A stretch of DNA of 64,000 nt from Bradyrhizobium barranii subsp. apii (GCF_011516635.5 NZ_CP096255.1:3098501-3162500), one strand, 5' to 3'. Positions 8,480-19,010 are shown, counted from the first letter of the stretch. The notes: a model not told the origin generated them from the sequence alone. Made by a program: numbers and translations.

Positions 8480-9834
8480 GCGACGAGCCTCCGCACCGCT
8501 GCGTTGAAGCGCTCGCGCGCGGTCTGTCGCAGTCTGTGTCGTCCGCCTTCGACGACCTTGTGGCCGCCGGCCCAGACGCAATCGATCGCGCCGGTCCCTC
8601 CGGCAAAGATCCAACCGTCGATGGCGGCGTCGCGCAAACGTCCCGCGAGCGACGGATGTGTCGTGTCGAGCGTGACGATGTCGGCGCGTGCGCCGGGCCC
8701 GAGGCCAACCGTCGCCTGTGCCAGCGCGCGCGCACCGCCGGCGAGCGTATGATCGAACAGCGTACGTCCCGTCGAGCGGCCTGCACCACCGGAGAGCACG
8801 TTGCGCTCGCGATGCTTCAGACGCTGGCCATATTCGAGCTGACGCAGCTCGTCGGCTGCGCCGACCAGCACGTTGGAGTCGGTGCCCACACCGAACGCGC
8901 CGCCGGCATCGACGAACTCGCGCGCCGGAAAAATGCCGTCGCCGAGACTGGCCTCGGTGATGGGGCAGAGACCGGCCACCGCACCGGTCTTCGCGAACGC
9001 GGTGACTTCCGCATCCGTCGTATGGGTCGCGTGGATCAGGCACCAGCGTTGATCGAGCGGCGCGTGCTCCAGCAGCCATTGCACCGGCCGTCGTCCCGAC
9101 CAGGCGAGGCAATCCTCGACTTCCTTCACCTGTTCGGCGGCATGGATATGCACCGGCCCGCCATCCGCGAGCGGAATGATCGCCGCGAGTTCGTCCGGCG
9201 TCACCGCGCGCAGGCTGTGCGGTGCGATGCCGATATTGGCGCCCGGCAATCTGCTGATCGCCTTGCGTGACGCTGCCATCAGCGCGGCGAACTGATCGAC
9301 CGAGCAGATGAAGCGGCGTTGTCCGGCATGCGGTGCGGCGCCACCGAAGGAGCCGTGCGCATAAAAACTCGGCAGCAGCGTCAGCGCAATGCCGGAAGCT
9401 TCGGCGGCCTGTGCAATGCGGGCAGCCATCTCCGCGAGGTCGGCATAAGGAGAGCCGTCACGATTGTGGTGGAGGTAGTGGAATTCGCCGACGCGGGTAA
9501 AGCCCTGTTCGAGCATCTCGACATACAGCAGCGTCGCAACGGCGGCGACGTCGTGCGGCGTCATCGCCAGCGCAAAACGATACATCGTGTCGCGCCAGGT
9601 CCAGAACGTATCGGTGCTATCGCCGCGCAGTTCGGCCAGCCCCGCCATGCCGCGCTGGAATGCGTGGCTGTGCAGGCTCGCCAACCCCGGAAGCGCAATT
9701 CCATGACGCTCGTCGCCGGCGGCCGGCGCCACGCCCGGCGTCACCTCGGCGATCGCGCCGGCGGTGATCACCATCTGCACGTCATTGGCCCAGCCGGAAG
9801 GCAGGAGCGCGGAGGCGAAATGCAGTCGGGTCAT
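8476..9834 (-). CDS. hutF: Formimidoylglutamate deiminase
   Basis: A 452-residue amidohydrolase-superfamily enzyme that converts N-formimino-L-glutamate to N-formyl-L-glutamate and ammonia, the branch used in place of direct hydrolysis by HutG-type formimidoylglutamase. The metal motif LPGLASLHSHAFQRGMAG is near residue 50, the HAAEQ motif and IHATH are central, and the GTDSNV metal aspartate is near 320. Family length is about 450. Divergent from hutI across the HutC operator. The final step, N-formylglutamate deformylase, is not in this window and should be encoded elsewhere. Confidence 0.93.
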   Translation of the reverse strand: MTRLHFASALLPSGWANDVQMVITAGAIAEVTPGVAPAAGDERHGIALPGLASLHSHAFQRGMAGLAELRGDSTDTFWTWRDTMYRFALAMTPHDVAAVATLLYVEMLEQGFTRVGEFHYLHHNRDGSPYADLAEMAARIAQAAEASGIALTLLPSFYAHGSFGGAAPHAGQRRFICSVDQFAALMAASRKAISRLPGANIGIAPHSLRAVTPDELAAIIPLADGGPVHIHAAEQVKEVEDCLAWSGRRPVQWLLEHAPLDQRWCLIHATHTTDAEVTAFAKTGAVAGLCPITEASLGDGIFPAREFVDAGGAFGVGTDSNVLVGAADELRQLEYGQRLKHRERNVLSGGAGRSTGRTLFDHTLAGGARALAQATVGLGPGARADIVTLDTTHPSLAGRLRDAAIDGWIFAGGTGAIDCVWAGGHKVVEGGRHRLRQTARERFNAAVRRLVA

Positions 9835-9868
9835 GATTACACGCCGGCTGGACAGAACCGCCCCACGA

Positions 9869-9888
9869 TTATATGTCTAGACATATAA
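9869..9888. promoter_or_regulatory. HutC operator, perfect 20-bp palindrome
   Basis: TTATATGTCTAGACATATAA is an exact inverted repeat centred between 9878 and 9879, inside the 82-bp gap between divergent hutF and hutI. GntR/HutC proteins bind palindromes of the form ATGT-n-ACAT, and the site sits where it could control both promoters. The sequence is directly visible; assignment to HutC is inference from position and family. Confidence 0.8.
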
Positions 9889-9916
9889 GTCAAGCATCCC
9901 ACGAAGGGACCATTGC

Positions 9917-11131
9917 ATGGCAGAGCGCTTCGACCGGATCTGGCACGACGCCCGGCTCGCCACGATGCGGGCCGACCGTCCCGATCTCGGCGAGATCGAG
10001 CATGGCGTGATCGCCACGCGCGGCGGCCATATCGTCTATGCGGGCGCGGCGGCGGATTTTCCTGGTGATGCGGATGCGATCAAGCGGATCGATTGCGAGG
10101 GGCGCTGGATCACGCCCGGCCTCGTCGATTGCCATACCCATCTCGTCTATGGCGGCAACCGCGCGCATGAATTCGAGCTGCGCCTGAAGGGCGCAAGCTA
10201 CGAGGAAATCGCGCGCGCCGGTGGCGGCATTGTCGCGACAGTCGCCGCGACGCGCAAGGCGAGCGAGGCCGAGCTCGTTGCCAGCGCGCTGCCGCGGCTC
10301 GATGCGCTGATCGGCGAGGGCGTCACCACCATCGAGATCAAGTCCGGTTACGGCCTCGATGTCGAGACCGAGATGCGGCAGCTCTCAGCGGCGCGCATCC
10401 TCGGCCGTCAGCGGCCGGTTGCGATCCGCACCTCCTTTCTCGGGGCGCATGCGCTGCCTGTGGAGGCCGGCGGTGACAAGGATCGCTACATCGATCTCGT
10501 GTGTCATGAGATGCTGCCGGCCGTTGCAAAGGCCGGTCTTGCCGATGCCGTCGATGCCTTCATGGAAGGTATCGCGTTCTCGGCCGAGCAGGCCGCGCGG
10601 GTGTTCGAGACGGCGAGGGGCCTTGGGCTGCCGGTCAAGCTCCATGCCGACCAGCTGTCGAACCTCGGCGGCGCTGCGCTTGCCGCAAAATTCTCGGCGC
10701 TCTCCGCCGATCATCTCGAGCACACCGACGAGGCCGGCGCTGCCGCGATGGCGAAGGCCGGAACAGTCGCCGTGCTGCTGCCCGGCGCCTTCTATTTCAT
10801 TCGCGAGACGCAAAAGCCTCCGGTCGAGGCGTTCCGCAGGCACGGCGTCCACATGGCGCTCGCGACCGACTGCAATCCCGGCAGCTCGCCGCTGACATCG
10901 CTCCTGCTCACGATGAACATGGGCGCGACGCTGTTCCGGATGACGGTGGCCGAATGCCTCGCTGGTGTCACCCGTGAAGGCGCGCGTGCGCTCGGCGTGC
11001 TCAATGAGACCGGCACGCTGGAAGCAGGGAAGTGGTGCGATCTCGCGATCTGGGACATCGAGCGGCCCGCCGAGCTCGTCTACCGCATCGGCTTCAATCC
11101 GCTGCATCGCCGGGTGTGGAGGCGACAGTGA
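9917..11131 (+). CDS. hutI: Imidazolonepropionase
   Basis: A 404-residue cytosolic metalloenzyme that hydrolyses 4-imidazolone-5-propanoate to N-formimino-L-glutamate. Metal motif [18 protein letters not shown] is near residue 75, [10 protein letters not shown] near 140, KLHADQLSN near 245, and the distal aspartate in [10 protein letters not shown] near 320. First gene of hutIHU; its TGA overlaps the GTG start of hutH. Length and motifs are standard. Confidence 0.95.
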   Translation: MAERFDRIWHDARLATMRADRPDLGEIEHGVIATRGGHIVYAGAAADFPGDADAIKRIDCEGRWITPGLVDCHTHLVYGGNRAHEFELRLKGASYEEIARAGGGIVATVAATRKASEAELVASALPRLDALIGEGVTTIEIKSGYGLDVETEMRQLSAARILGRQRPVAIRTSFLGAHALPVEAGGDKDRYIDLVCHEMLPAVAKAGLADAVDAFMEGIAFSAEQAARVFETARGLGLPVKLHADQLSNLGGAALAAKFSALSADHLEHTDEAGAAAMAKAGTVAVLLPGAFYFIRETQKPPVEAFRRHGVHMALATDCNPGSSPLTSLLLTMNMGATLFRMTVAECLAGVTREGARALGVLNETGTLEAGKWCDLAIWDIERPAELVYRIGFNPLHRRVWRRQ

Positions 11132-12687
11132 CGGAACAGGGCGCAGCGATCGTCGTCAAGCCGGGAACGGTCAGCCTCGACGATCTCGCGCGCGTGCTCA
11201 AGGGACAATCCGTCGTACTCGACCCGTCATTCTGGCCGCGCGTCGAGGCGGCGGCGGAGATCGTCGCAAAGGCAGCACACGCCGCCGCGCCGGTCTACGG
11301 CATCAATACCGGTTTTGGAAAACTGGCCTCGAAGCGCATTCCGCCCGACCAGACCGCGCTGCTCCAGCGCAATCTCATCGTCTCGCATTGCTGCGGCGTC
11401 GGCCCGGCCACGCCGGAGCCGATCGTACGGTTGATGATGGCGCTGAAGATCGTCTCGCTCGGCCGCGGTGCCTCCGGCGTGCGTCGCGAGGTGATCGAGC
11501 AGTTGCAGGCCATGCTGGCGCAGGACGTCTATCCGCTGGTGCCGCAGCAAGGCTCGGTCGGCGCCTCCGGCGATCTTGCGCCGCTCGCACACATGACGGC
11601 GGTGATGATCGGCGAGGGGCAGGCGATCGTCGATGGCAAGACTGTCTCCGGCCGTGAGGCACTCGCCGTCGCCGGTCTCGCGCCGCTGACGCTGGGTCCC
11701 AAGGAGGGACTCGCGCTGATCAACGGCACGCAGTTCTCGACCGCCTACGCTATCTCCGGCGTGCTGCGCGCGTTTCGCCTGGCTCGCGCCGCGCTTGTCA
11801 CCGGCGCGCTGTCAGTCGATGCCGCAATGGCCTCGACGGCGCCGTTCCGCCCCGAGATTCAGGCGTTGCGCGGTCACGCCGGACAGATCGCTGCCGCCGC
11901 GACGTTGACCGCGTTGCTCGACGGCAGCGATATCAGGTTGTCGCATCTCGAGGGTGACGAGCGCGTGCAGGATCCCTATTGCCTGCGGTGCCAGCCGCAG
12001 GTCGCGGGCGCTGCGCTCGACCTGATCACGCAGGCCGCGCGCACGCTGATCGTCGAAGCCAATGCCGTCACCGACAATCCGCTCGTCCTGGTCGAGACCG
12101 GCGAGATCGTCTCCGGCGGCAATTTCCACGCCGAGCCGGTCGCCTTTGCCGCCGATACGATCGCGCTGGGGCTGTCGGAAATCGGTGCGATCAGCGAGCG
12201 GCGTATCGCGACGCTGGTCGATCCCGCGCTCAATTTCGGTCTGCCGCCGTTCCTGACGCCGGACCCCGGCATCAATTCCGGCTTCATGATCGCCGAGGTC
12301 ACGGCTGCCGCACTCTACGCCGAGAACAAGCAGCGTGCGGCTGCCTGCTCGATCGACTCGACACCGACCAGCGCCAACCAGGAAGACCATGTTTCGATGG
12401 CCGCGCACGCCGCGCGTCGCCTCTCCGATATGGCCGACAATCTCGCCGCCATCCTCGGCATCGAGCTCCTGGTCGCCGCACAAGGCATCACGCTGCGCGC
12501 GCCGCATGCGACCAGCGCCCCACTCGTTGCCGTCATCGCTGCGCTTCGCGAGCATGTGCCCGCGCTCGGCGCCGACCGCTACATGGCCGGCGATCTCGCC
12601 AAGGCGGCTGCGCTGATCGAAGCCGATGTGCTACCGGCCGTGGCGATCGCGGCGCTTCCAACCGATCCGTTCCCGAGACTTGACTAA
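11128..12687 (+). CDS. hutH: Histidine ammonia-lyase
   Basis: A 519-residue enzyme that deaminates L-histidine to trans-urocanate. The MIO prosthetic group forms from Ala-Ser-Gly at residues 146-148 within [15 protein letters not shown]; the nearby YGINTGFG motif (about 57-64) is typical. The start is the GTG at 11128, which overlaps the hutI stop as GTGA and follows a TGGAGGC element; the frame continues upstream to 11032 only over hutI. Translationally coupled with hutI. Confidence 0.94.
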   Translation: MTEQGAAIVVKPGTVSLDDLARVLKGQSVVLDPSFWPRVEAAAEIVAKAAHAAAPVYGINTGFGKLASKRIPPDQTALLQRNLIVSHCCGVGPATPEPIVRLMMALKIVSLGRGASGVRREVIEQLQAMLAQDVYPLVPQQGSVGASGDLAPLAHMTAVMIGEGQAIVDGKTVSGREALAVAGLAPLTLGPKEGLALINGTQFSTAYAISGVLRAFRLARAALVTGALSVDAAMASTAPFRPEIQALRGHAGQIAAAATLTALLDGSDIRLSHLEGDERVQDPYCLRCQPQVAGAALDLITQAARTLIVEANAVTDNPLVLVETGEIVSGGNFHAEPVAFAADTIALGLSEIGAISERRIATLVDPALNFGLPPFLTPDPGINSGFMIAEVTAAALYAENKQRAAACSIDSTPTSANQEDHVSMAAHAARRLSDMADNLAAILGIELLVAAQGITLRAPHATSAPLVAVIAALREHVPALGADRYMAGDLAKAAALIEADVLPAVAIAALPTDPFPRLD

Positions 12688-12700
12688 AGAGGTGCTCCGC

Positions 12701-14371
12701 ATGAACCGCCGACTGGACAATGACCGCACCATCCGCGCCCCCCGCGGCAGCGACATCAGCGCCAAGAGCTGGCTGACGGAAGCGCCGCTGCGCATGCTGA
12801 TGAACAATCTCGATCCTGATGTCGCGGAGCGTCCGAGCGAGCTCGTCGTCTATGGCGGCATTGGCCGCGCCGCGCGCGACTGGGAGAGCTTTGACCGCAT
12901 CACGGCGGCCTTGCGCAAGCTCGAGAATGACGAGACGCTGCTGGTCCAGTCCGGCAAGCCGGTCGGCGTCTTCCGTACCCATGCCGATGCCCCGCGCGTC
13001 CTGATTGCGAACTCCAACATCGTGCCGCATTGGGCGACGCTCGATCATTTCAACGAGCTCGATCGCAAGGGCCTGATGATGTACGGCCAGATGACCGCAG
13101 GCTCCTGGATCTATATCGGCAGCCAGGGCATCGTGCAGGGCACCTACGAGACCTTCGTCGAGGTCGGCCGGCGCCACTATGGCGGCAGCCTCGCGGGAAG
13201 ATGGATTCTCACCGCCGGCCTCGGCGGCATGGGCGGCGCGCAACCGCTGGCCGCGACCATGGCGGGCGCCTCGATGCTCGCGGTCGAATGCCAGCCGAGC
13301 CGCATCGAGATGCGATTGCGCACCGGCTATCTCGATCGGCAGGCCGCGACGCTCGACGAGGCGCTGGCGATCATGGAAGAGGCGGCGAGGACCAGGAAGG
13401 CAATATCGGTCGGTTTGCTCGGCAATGCCGCGGAGATTTTCCCCGAGCTGGTGCGCCGCGGCGTCAAGCCCGACATCGTCACCGACCAGACCAGCGCGCA
13501 TGATCCGATCAACGGCTACTTGCCAAAGGGCTGGACGCTCGCCGATTGGGAAACCAAGCGCGCTTCCGATCCGAAAGCCGTCGAGCGTGCGTCGAAGACG
13601 TCGATGGTCGAGCACGTCCAGGCCATGCTGGATTTCCATGCGCAGGGCATTCCGACGCTCGACTACGGCAACAACATCCGCCAGATGGCGCAGGACATGG
13701 GCCTGAAGAACGCCTTCGATTTCCCGGGCTTCGTGCCCGCCTATATCCGCCCTCTGTTCTGCCGCGGCGTCGGGCCGTTCCGCTGGGCTGCGCTGTCGGG
13801 CGATCCCGAGGACATCTTCAAGACCGATGCGAAGGTCAAGGAGCTGATGCCTGACGACAAGCATCTGCACAACTGGCTCGACATGGCCAAGGAACGCATC
13901 AAGTTCCAGGGCCTCCCGGCGCGGATCTGTTGGGTCGGCCTCGGCGACCGAGATCGCCTGGGCCTAGCCTTCAACGAGATGGTGGCGCGCGGCGAATTGA
14001 AGGCGCCGATCGTGATCGGCCGCGATCATCTCGACAGCGGCTCGGTGGCGAGTCCCAACCGCGAGACCGAGGCGATGAAGGACGGATCGGACGCTGTGTC
14101 CGACTGGCCGCTGCTCAACGCACTGCTCAATTGCGCCAGCGGCGCGACCTGGGTCTCGCTGCACCATGGCGGCGGCGTCGGCATCGGCTACTCGCAGCAT
14201 GCCGGCATGGTGATCGTCGCCGACGGTACGCCGGAAGCGGCCAAGCGGATCGAGCGCGTGCTCTGGAACGATCCCGCCAGCGGTGTGATGCGCCATGCAG
14301 ACGCGGGCTATGAGACCGCGATTGACTGCGCCCGCGACAAGGGGCTCGATCTGCCGAGCCTGGCGAAGTAG
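12701..14371 (+). CDS. hutU: Urocanate hydratase
   Basis: A 556-residue NAD-dependent enzyme that hydrates urocanate to imidazolonepropionate. Recognisable stretches are [68 protein letters not shown] and [17 protein letters not shown]. Start at 12701, with AAAGAGG about 10 nt upstream, 13 bp after hutH; an earlier in-frame start at 12626 overlaps hutH and is rejected. Converges with the TetR gene, with 7 bp between stops. Confidence 0.95.
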   Translation: MNRRLDNDRTIRAPRGSDISAKSWLTEAPLRMLMNNLDPDVAERPSELVVYGGIGRAARDWESFDRITAALRKLENDETLLVQSGKPVGVFRTHADAPRVLIANSNIVPHWATLDHFNELDRKGLMMYGQMTAGSWIYIGSQGIVQGTYETFVEVGRRHYGGSLAGRWILTAGLGGMGGAQPLAATMAGASMLAVECQPSRIEMRLRTGYLDRQAATLDEALAIMEEAARTRKAISVGLLGNAAEIFPELVRRGVKPDIVTDQTSAHDPINGYLPKGWTLADWETKRASDPKAVERASKTSMVEHVQAMLDFHAQGIPTLDYGNNIRQMAQDMGLKNAFDFPGFVPAYIRPLFCRGVGPFRWAALSGDPEDIFKTDAKVKELMPDDKHLHNWLDMAKERIKFQGLPARICWVGLGDRDRLGLAFNEMVARGELKAPIVIGRDHLDSGSVASPNRETEAMKDGSDAVSDWPLLNALLNCASGATWVSLHHGGGVGIGYSQHAGMVIVADGTPEAAKRIERVLWNDPASGVMRHADAGYETAIDCARDKGLDLPSLAK

Positions 14372-14378
14372 TTACGCT

Positions 14379-15086
14379 TCAGTCGCGCGCCAAAAGCTTC
14401 GGCATCGTCATCTTCGCGCCGTCCATGAAGGTCTGGACGGCGTCGCGGATGATCGCGTCGAGATCGGGCGGGATCGGCGTCTCGTAGATGAACTTGCGGA
14501 TGGCGAGATAGAAGATGCGGCCGTGCAGGCCCCAGAACAGCTCGGTCTCGCGTTCGCTGAGCGGATGGGACTTCGCGTCGGGCAGCTTCAGATCGTGGCG
14601 CAGCTCGGCCGCCGCGGGCTCGATGATCTCGCGGCGGACAATGTCGAGATAGCGGCCGGTGATGCCGAACGACTTCATGCCGGAGAAGACGAAGATCCGC
14701 ACCCAATTGTACTCGAAGACGCGTTCGACATAGTCGAGATAGAAGCGCGTCAGCCGCGCCTCGAGCGGCAAGGTTCGGTCGCGGATCATCGGCCCCCAGT
14801 CGGGCGACCAGCGGCTGAGATAGACCTCCTGGTAGACCCGCTCGATCAGCGCCTCCTTGCTCGGGAAGTGGCGATAGATCGCCGAATGCGTGATGCCCAT
14901 GCGTTTGGCGAGTTCGCGGGTCTGGCCCTCGAAGCCATGCTCGGCGAAGAAGCGGATCGCCTCGTCCACGATCGCGCGCTCGCGGTCGGCCGCACGCATG
15001 TTGCGGCGCTTTGGCGCGGACTTGCTGCCTGTGTCCGTCCGCTTCCGGACCGGTCGCTTCGCTGGTTTCTGCGCTTTTCGGGCCAT
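14379..15086 (-). CDS. TetR-family transcriptional regulator
   Basis: About 235 residues. A basic N-terminal tail rich in K/R precedes the TetR helix-turn-helix (AIVDEAIRFFAEHGFEGQTR, ELAKRMGITHSAIYRHFPSK, near residues 40-85) and a helical ligand domain. ATG 15086 (MARKAQK) is preferred over 15104; the choice affects six residues. It is divergent from the molybdenum-hydroxylase operon, with two matched operator-like boxes in the gap, so it probably represses that operon in response to the substrate. Confidence 0.85.
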   Translation of the reverse strand: MARKAQKPAKRPVRKRTDTGSKSAPKRRNMRAADRERAIVDEAIRFFAEHGFEGQTRELAKRMGITHSAIYRHFPSKEALIERVYQEVYLSRWSPDWGPMIRDRTLPLEARLTRFYLDYVERVFEYNWVRIFVFSGMKSFGITGRYLDIVRREIIEPAAAELRHDLKLPDAKSHPLSERETELFWGLHGRIFYLAIRKFIYETPIPPDLDAIIRDAVQTFMDGAKMTMPKLLARD

Positions 15087-15134
15087 TTCGTCGCTGCTTA
15101 GCAATCTCCGGCTGCCTTCTTAGCCCAAAGGTGC

Positions 15135-15152
15135 ATTTGTGACCAAATGGTC
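15135..15152 (+). promoter_or_regulatory. Operator-like box 1 in the tetR/hydroxylase gap
   Basis: ATTTGTGACCAAATGGTC, containing a TGACCA-AA-TGGTCA inverted repeat that runs to 15153. It pairs with a second copy of the same motif in inverted orientation 60 bp away. Between divergent genes, this is the expected layout for a TetR-type operator. Confidence 0.6.
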
Positions 15153-15194
15153 ATTTCCTGTTGACCGCCTGCCGGCGGCGTGTCAGGATTTTGA

Positions 15195-15212
15195 GACCAG
15201 ATGGTTACAAAT
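15195..15212 (-). promoter_or_regulatory. Operator-like box 2 in the tetR/hydroxylase gap
   Basis: On the minus strand ATTTGTAACCATCTGGTC, matching box 1 at 15 of 18 positions (shared core ATTTGT-N-ACCA-NN-TGGTC). It sits 45 bp before the first hydroxylase gene, positioned to block its promoter. Confidence 0.6.
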
Positions 15213-15256
15213 CTGGCATCCCGGCTGATGAGCCGACGGATCTCGAGGAAACGGCG

Positions 15257-16117
15257 GTGAAGGCGAGGGCTTTCAGCTATTTTCGTGCTGCGACGATCGA
15301 CCAGGCGCTGGATGCTCATGCCCGCGCTGGCGATGACGCGCGCTTCATTGCCGGGGGCCAGAGCCTCGTGCCGGCGTTATCGCTGCGGCTACAAGCGCCG
15401 CGGCTGCTGATCGACATCACCCATATTGGCGAGTTGCGCGGCGTCCGGCGCGAAGGCGGTTACTTGCGCATCGGCGCGCTGACGCGCCATTGCGAGATGC
15501 TGAGTGAGCCGCTGATCGCCGAATTCGCGCCGCTGCTGCATGCTGCTGCGCCTTTTGTCGCCCATCCCGCGATCCGCAACCGCGGCACCATTGGCGGCAG
15601 CGTCGCGCTCGCCGATCCTGCCTCCGAATTCCCGGCGATGACCCTGGCGCTCGATGCCGAGATCGAAATCGCCGGCCCTTCCGGCAGCCGGCGTGTGAAA
15701 GCCGACGACTTCTTCGTCGAGCTGTTCGAGACCGCATTGCAGCCCGGTGAGCTGATCACCGCGATCTATGTTCCGCTGTTCAAAGCTGATCAGCGTTTTG
15801 CGTTCGACGAGCTGGCGCGCCGGCGCGGGGACTATGCTCTGGTCGGGTGCGGCATGCTTGCGACTTTCACAGCCGAACGCATCGACGACATCCGCGTTTC
15901 CTTCTTCTCGGTCGGCAATACACCGACGCGGGTGAAGGGCGCTGAGGCAACCCTGATCGGCTCGAACCTGGATCCTGAGCGTATCGCCGCCGCACAAGCT
16001 GCGCTCGAAGGCGATCTCGCCCCGCCGGACAGCGACGAGGTGCCGCCGGCGATGCGGCGGCATCTCGCCCGCGTGCTGCTCGGCCGCCTGCTCGGACGTC
16101 TGGGTGAGGGCGCATGA
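15257..16117 (+). CDS. Molybdenum hydroxylase, FAD-binding medium subunit (CoxM-like)
   Basis: A 286-residue FAD subunit of a xanthine-dehydrogenase-family enzyme. FAD motifs are FIAGGQSLVPALSLRL (near 35) and NRGTIGGSVALADPASEFPA (near 110-130). It passes electrons from the two iron-sulfur clusters to the acceptor. The start is the GTG at 15257 preceded by GAGGAA; the frame extends to 15161 across the operator boxes and is not credible there. It overlaps the next gene by 4 bp (ATGA). Confidence 0.88.
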   Translation: MKARAFSYFRAATIDQALDAHARAGDDARFIAGGQSLVPALSLRLQAPRLLIDITHIGELRGVRREGGYLRIGALTRHCEMLSEPLIAEFAPLLHAAAPFVAHPAIRNRGTIGGSVALADPASEFPAMTLALDAEIEIAGPSGSRRVKADDFFVELFETALQPGELITAIYVPLFKADQRFAFDELARRRGDYALVGCGMLATFTAERIDDIRVSFFSVGNTPTRVKGAEATLIGSNLDPERIAAAQAALEGDLAPPDSDEVPPAMRRHLARVLLGRLLGRLGEGA

Positions 16118-16638
16118 GCGGTTTTGACGAAACCCTTTTGGACGACCCCGACGAGACCGTGCGGGTCCGCTTCGTCGTCAATGGCCGCAAGGTCACCTGC
16201 GAGGTGGCGCCGCGCGAGACGCTGGTCGATTGCCTGCGCAACGCGCTCGAACTGACCGGCACGCATGCGGGCTGCGAGATGGGGGCCTGCGGCGCCTGCC
16301 TGGTGCAGCTCGACGGCCGCGCTGTGCACTCCTGCCTGATCTTTGCAGTGCAGGCCGATGGCGCCAAGATCAATACCATCGAAGGTCTTACCGAGAGCGG
16401 CGTGATCGCCGATCTCCAGGCCGAATTCCATCGCCGAAACGCGCTGCAATGCGGCTTCTGCACGCCGGGCATGCTGGTCAATGCCCATGAACTGCTCTCG
16501 CAGGTGGCGCGGCCGAGCCGCGACGAAATCCGCGACGCGCTGTCGGGCAATTACTGCCGCTGCACCGGCTATGAGGCGATCGTCGACGCCATCGACGCGG
16601 TGGCCAAAGCGCGCAATGAAGATGGAGGCGCGACATGA
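16114..16638 (+). CDS. Molybdenum hydroxylase, 2Fe-2S small subunit (CoxS-like)
   Basis: A 174-residue protein with both cluster sites: the plant-ferredoxin-type motif GCEMGACGACLV with a distal HSC (near 50-75), and the helical-domain motifs CGFCTPGM and CRCTGY (near 115-155). The N-terminal tail is slightly longer than usual. It overlaps both neighbours by 4 bp, implying translational coupling in an M-S-L operon. Confidence 0.92.
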   Translation: MSGFDETLLDDPDETVRVRFVVNGRKVTCEVAPRETLVDCLRNALELTGTHAGCEMGACGACLVQLDGRAVHSCLIFAVQADGAKINTIEGLTESGVIADLQAEFHRRNALQCGFCTPGMLVNAHELLSQVARPSRDEIRDALSGNYCRCTGYEAIVDAIDAVAKARNEDGGAT

Positions 16639-19010
16639 GCGCGCCGCTGACCTCGCTCGACCGCCCGAATTCCTATATCGGCCGCTCGGTGCCGCGCCCG
16701 AACGCCAAGCGGCTGCTCGCCGGCCGCGGTCGCTATGTCAGCGACCTCCGCCTGCCGCGCATGCTCCATGCCGCGTTCCTGCGCAGTCCGCATGCGCACG
16801 CGAAGATCGTCGCCATCAATACCGAGCAAGCGGGCGCGCTCGAAGGGGTGCATCTCGTTGCCACCGGCGAGGACCTCGCAAAGATCTGCACGCCCTGGAC
16901 CGGCACGCTCGACCACTTCAAGGGCATGACGTCGGCTCCGCAATTGCCACTGCCGCTCGACCGCGTGGTCTGGGCCGGGCAGGCTGTGGTTGCCGTCGTC
17001 GCCGAGAGCCGGGCGATCGCGGAAGATGCGCTGGAGCTGATCGAGATCGACTACGAGGATCTTCCCGTCGTGGTCGATATCGACAGCGCGCGAGAGGCCG
17101 GTGGACCTCTGATCAATCCGGGCACCGCAAATAACACCTGCTTCCGCAGCCAGCTCGACAACGGCACGGTCGATGACGCATTTGCACATGCCGCGCACGT
17201 GGTGGAAGAAGAGTTCTCCTTCGGCCGCCACACCGCGGTGACGCTGGAGCCGCGCGCCATCGTTGCGGACTACGATCCCGCCGCCGGCGCGCTCACCGTG
17301 CATCACGCGACGCAGACGCCCTACCAGTTTCAGGATCTCTATTCGCGCCACTACGGCATCCCCGAGGCCCGCGTCCGCGTGATCGCGACCGACATCGGCG
17401 GCTCCTTCGGGATGAAGCTGCATGTCTATCACGAGGACATGGCGGTGGTCGGCCTGTCGATCCTGCTCGGCCGTCCCGTCAAATACGTCGCCGACCGCAT
17501 CGAGTCGTTCGTCTCCGACATCCACGCCCGCGATCATCGCGTCCGCGCTCGCATGGCGCTCGATGCCAAGGGCGAGATTCTGGCGATGGACGTGCTGGAC
17601 CTGACCGCGATCGGGGCGTTCTCGACCTATCCGCGCACCAGCGTGGTCGAGGGCAACCAGGTGATCCGCCTGATCGGCGCGCCCTATCGTTTCAAGAACT
17701 ATCGCGCCACGCTGGAGGTGATCTTCCAGAACAAGGTGCAGACCAGCCAGTATCGCGCCGTCGGCCATCCCATCGCCTGCGCCGTCACCGAGCGGTTGGT
17801 TGACATGGCGGCGGTCAAGGTTGGCCTCGATCCCTTCGCCATCCGCGCGCAGAACGTTATCGCTGACGATGCCTATCCGCAGACCTCGCCGACCGGCTAT
17901 CGCTTCGAGGCGCTGTCGCATCAGGCCTGCCTGAAGCGCCTGCACGAGATGATGGGTTATGAGGCGTTGCGCGCCGAGCAGGCCGATTTGCGCAAGCGCG
18001 GCATCTATCGCGGCATCGGCATTGCGGCCTTCGTCGAGATCACCAATCCCAGCCCGGCCTTCTACGGCGTCGGCGGCGCGCGCATCTCGTCGCAGGACGG
18101 CGCGATCCTCAGCCTGACGCCGTCGGGCGAGGTCCGCTGCCTGATCTCGGTCACCGAGCAGGGGCAGGGTACCGAGGCGATCATCAGCCAGATCGTGGCC
18201 GATCAGCTCGGCCTTGCGCAGGAACACGTCAAGGTCATCACGGGAGATACCGAGGTGACGCCGCATGGCGGCGCCACCTGGGCCTGCCGTGGCGCCGGCA
18301 TCGGCGGCGAGACCGCGCTGCAGGCCACGCGCGTGCTCAAGCGCAATATTCTGGAGATTGCCGCGCTCATTCTTCAGGAGCAGCCCTCGGCACTCGACAT
18401 CATCGATGGCGAGGTCGTCGACGCCGTGACCCGGAACCAGCGGTTGCCTATCTCCGAGATCGCGCGGATCGCCTATTTCCGCTCCGACACCTTGCCGCCG
18501 GGTACGCAGGCGCAGCTCACCGTCAGCCATCATTTCGCGCCGCAGGGCTATCCGTTCGCCTTCACCAACGGCATCCAGGGCTGTTCGCTGGAGGTCGATG
18601 TCGAGACCGGCTTCATCAAGGTGCTGAAGCACTTCATCGTCGAGGATTGCGGCCGCGTCATCAATCCGATGCTGGTGGACGAGCAGCTTCGCGGCGGCAT
18701 CGTGCAGGGGCTGGGTGCCGCGCTGTTCGAGGAATGCCGCTACAGCGAGACTGGTCAGCTCATGAACGGCTCGCTCGCCGACTACCTCGTTCCGATGCCG
18801 ATGGAGATGCCCGACATCGTCATAGGCCACGTCGAGACGCCGACCGCCGACACCGTGCTCGGAGCCAAGGGGGTTGGCGAGGCCGGCACGGCGGCGGCCT
18901 CCGCCTGCGTGCTCAACGCCGTCAACGACGCGCTCACGCCGTTCGGCGCGACGATCAATTCGATCCCGATCACGCCCATAAAAGTCCTGAAAGCCCTGAA
19001 ACGCTTCTAA
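16635..19010 (+). CDS. Molybdenum hydroxylase, molybdopterin-binding large subunit (CoxL-like)
   Basis: A 791-residue catalytic subunit of the xanthine dehydrogenase/CO dehydrogenase large-chain family. Landmarks are RSVPRPNAKRLLAGRGRYVSD, GGSFGMKLHVYHED, TEQGQGTEAIISQI, and the C-terminal LGAKGVGEAGTAAASACVL carrying the presumptive catalytic Glu (GVGE). It lacks the AYxCSFR loop of form I CO dehydrogenase, having QYRAVGHPIACA at the corresponding region, so CO oxidation is not supported. The linked ABC importer points to hydroxylation of an imported organic molecule, perhaps an N-heterocycle or aromatic, but the substrate is unknown. Confidence 0.88.
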   Translation: MSAPLTSLDRPNSYIGRSVPRPNAKRLLAGRGRYVSDLRLPRMLHAAFLRSPHAHAKIVAINTEQAGALEGVHLVATGEDLAKICTPWTGTLDHFKGMTSAPQLPLPLDRVVWAGQAVVAVVAESRAIAEDALELIEIDYEDLPVVVDIDSAREAGGPLINPGTANNTCFRSQLDNGTVDDAFAHAAHVVEEEFSFGRHTAVTLEPRAIVADYDPAAGALTVHHATQTPYQFQDLYSRHYGIPEARVRVIATDIGGSFGMKLHVYHEDMAVVGLSILLGRPVKYVADRIESFVSDIHARDHRVRARMALDAKGEILAMDVLDLTAIGAFSTYPRTSVVEGNQVIRLIGAPYRFKNYRATLEVIFQNKVQTSQYRAVGHPIACAVTERLVDMAAVKVGLDPFAIRAQNVIADDAYPQTSPTGYRFEALSHQACLKRLHEMMGYEALRAEQADLRKRGIYRGIGIAAFVEITNPSPAFYGVGGARISSQDGAILSLTPSGEVRCLISVTEQGQGTEAIISQIVADQLGLAQEHVKVITGDTEVTPHGGATWACRGAGIGGETALQATRVLKRNILEIAALILQEQPSALDIIDGEVVDAVTRNQRLPISEIARIAYFRSDTLPPGTQAQLTVSHHFAPQGYPFAFTNGIQGCSLEVDVETGFIKVLKHFIVEDCGRVINPMLVDEQLRGGIVQGLGAALFEECRYSETGQLMNGSLADYLVPMPMEMPDIVIGHVETPTADTVLGAKGVGEAGTAAASACVLNAVNDALTPFGATINSIPITPIKVLKALKRF

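Noticed and set aside
16569..18830. A 753-residue open frame opposite the molybdenum hydroxylase large subunit
   Set aside because: It is a composition shadow: rich in Arg/His/Asp, no domain, and fully antisense to a gene with clear catalytic motifs.
16635..19010. Aerobic CO dehydrogenase (CoxL)
   Set aside because: The AYxCSFR active-site loop is absent, and the gene is tied to an organic-solute importer.
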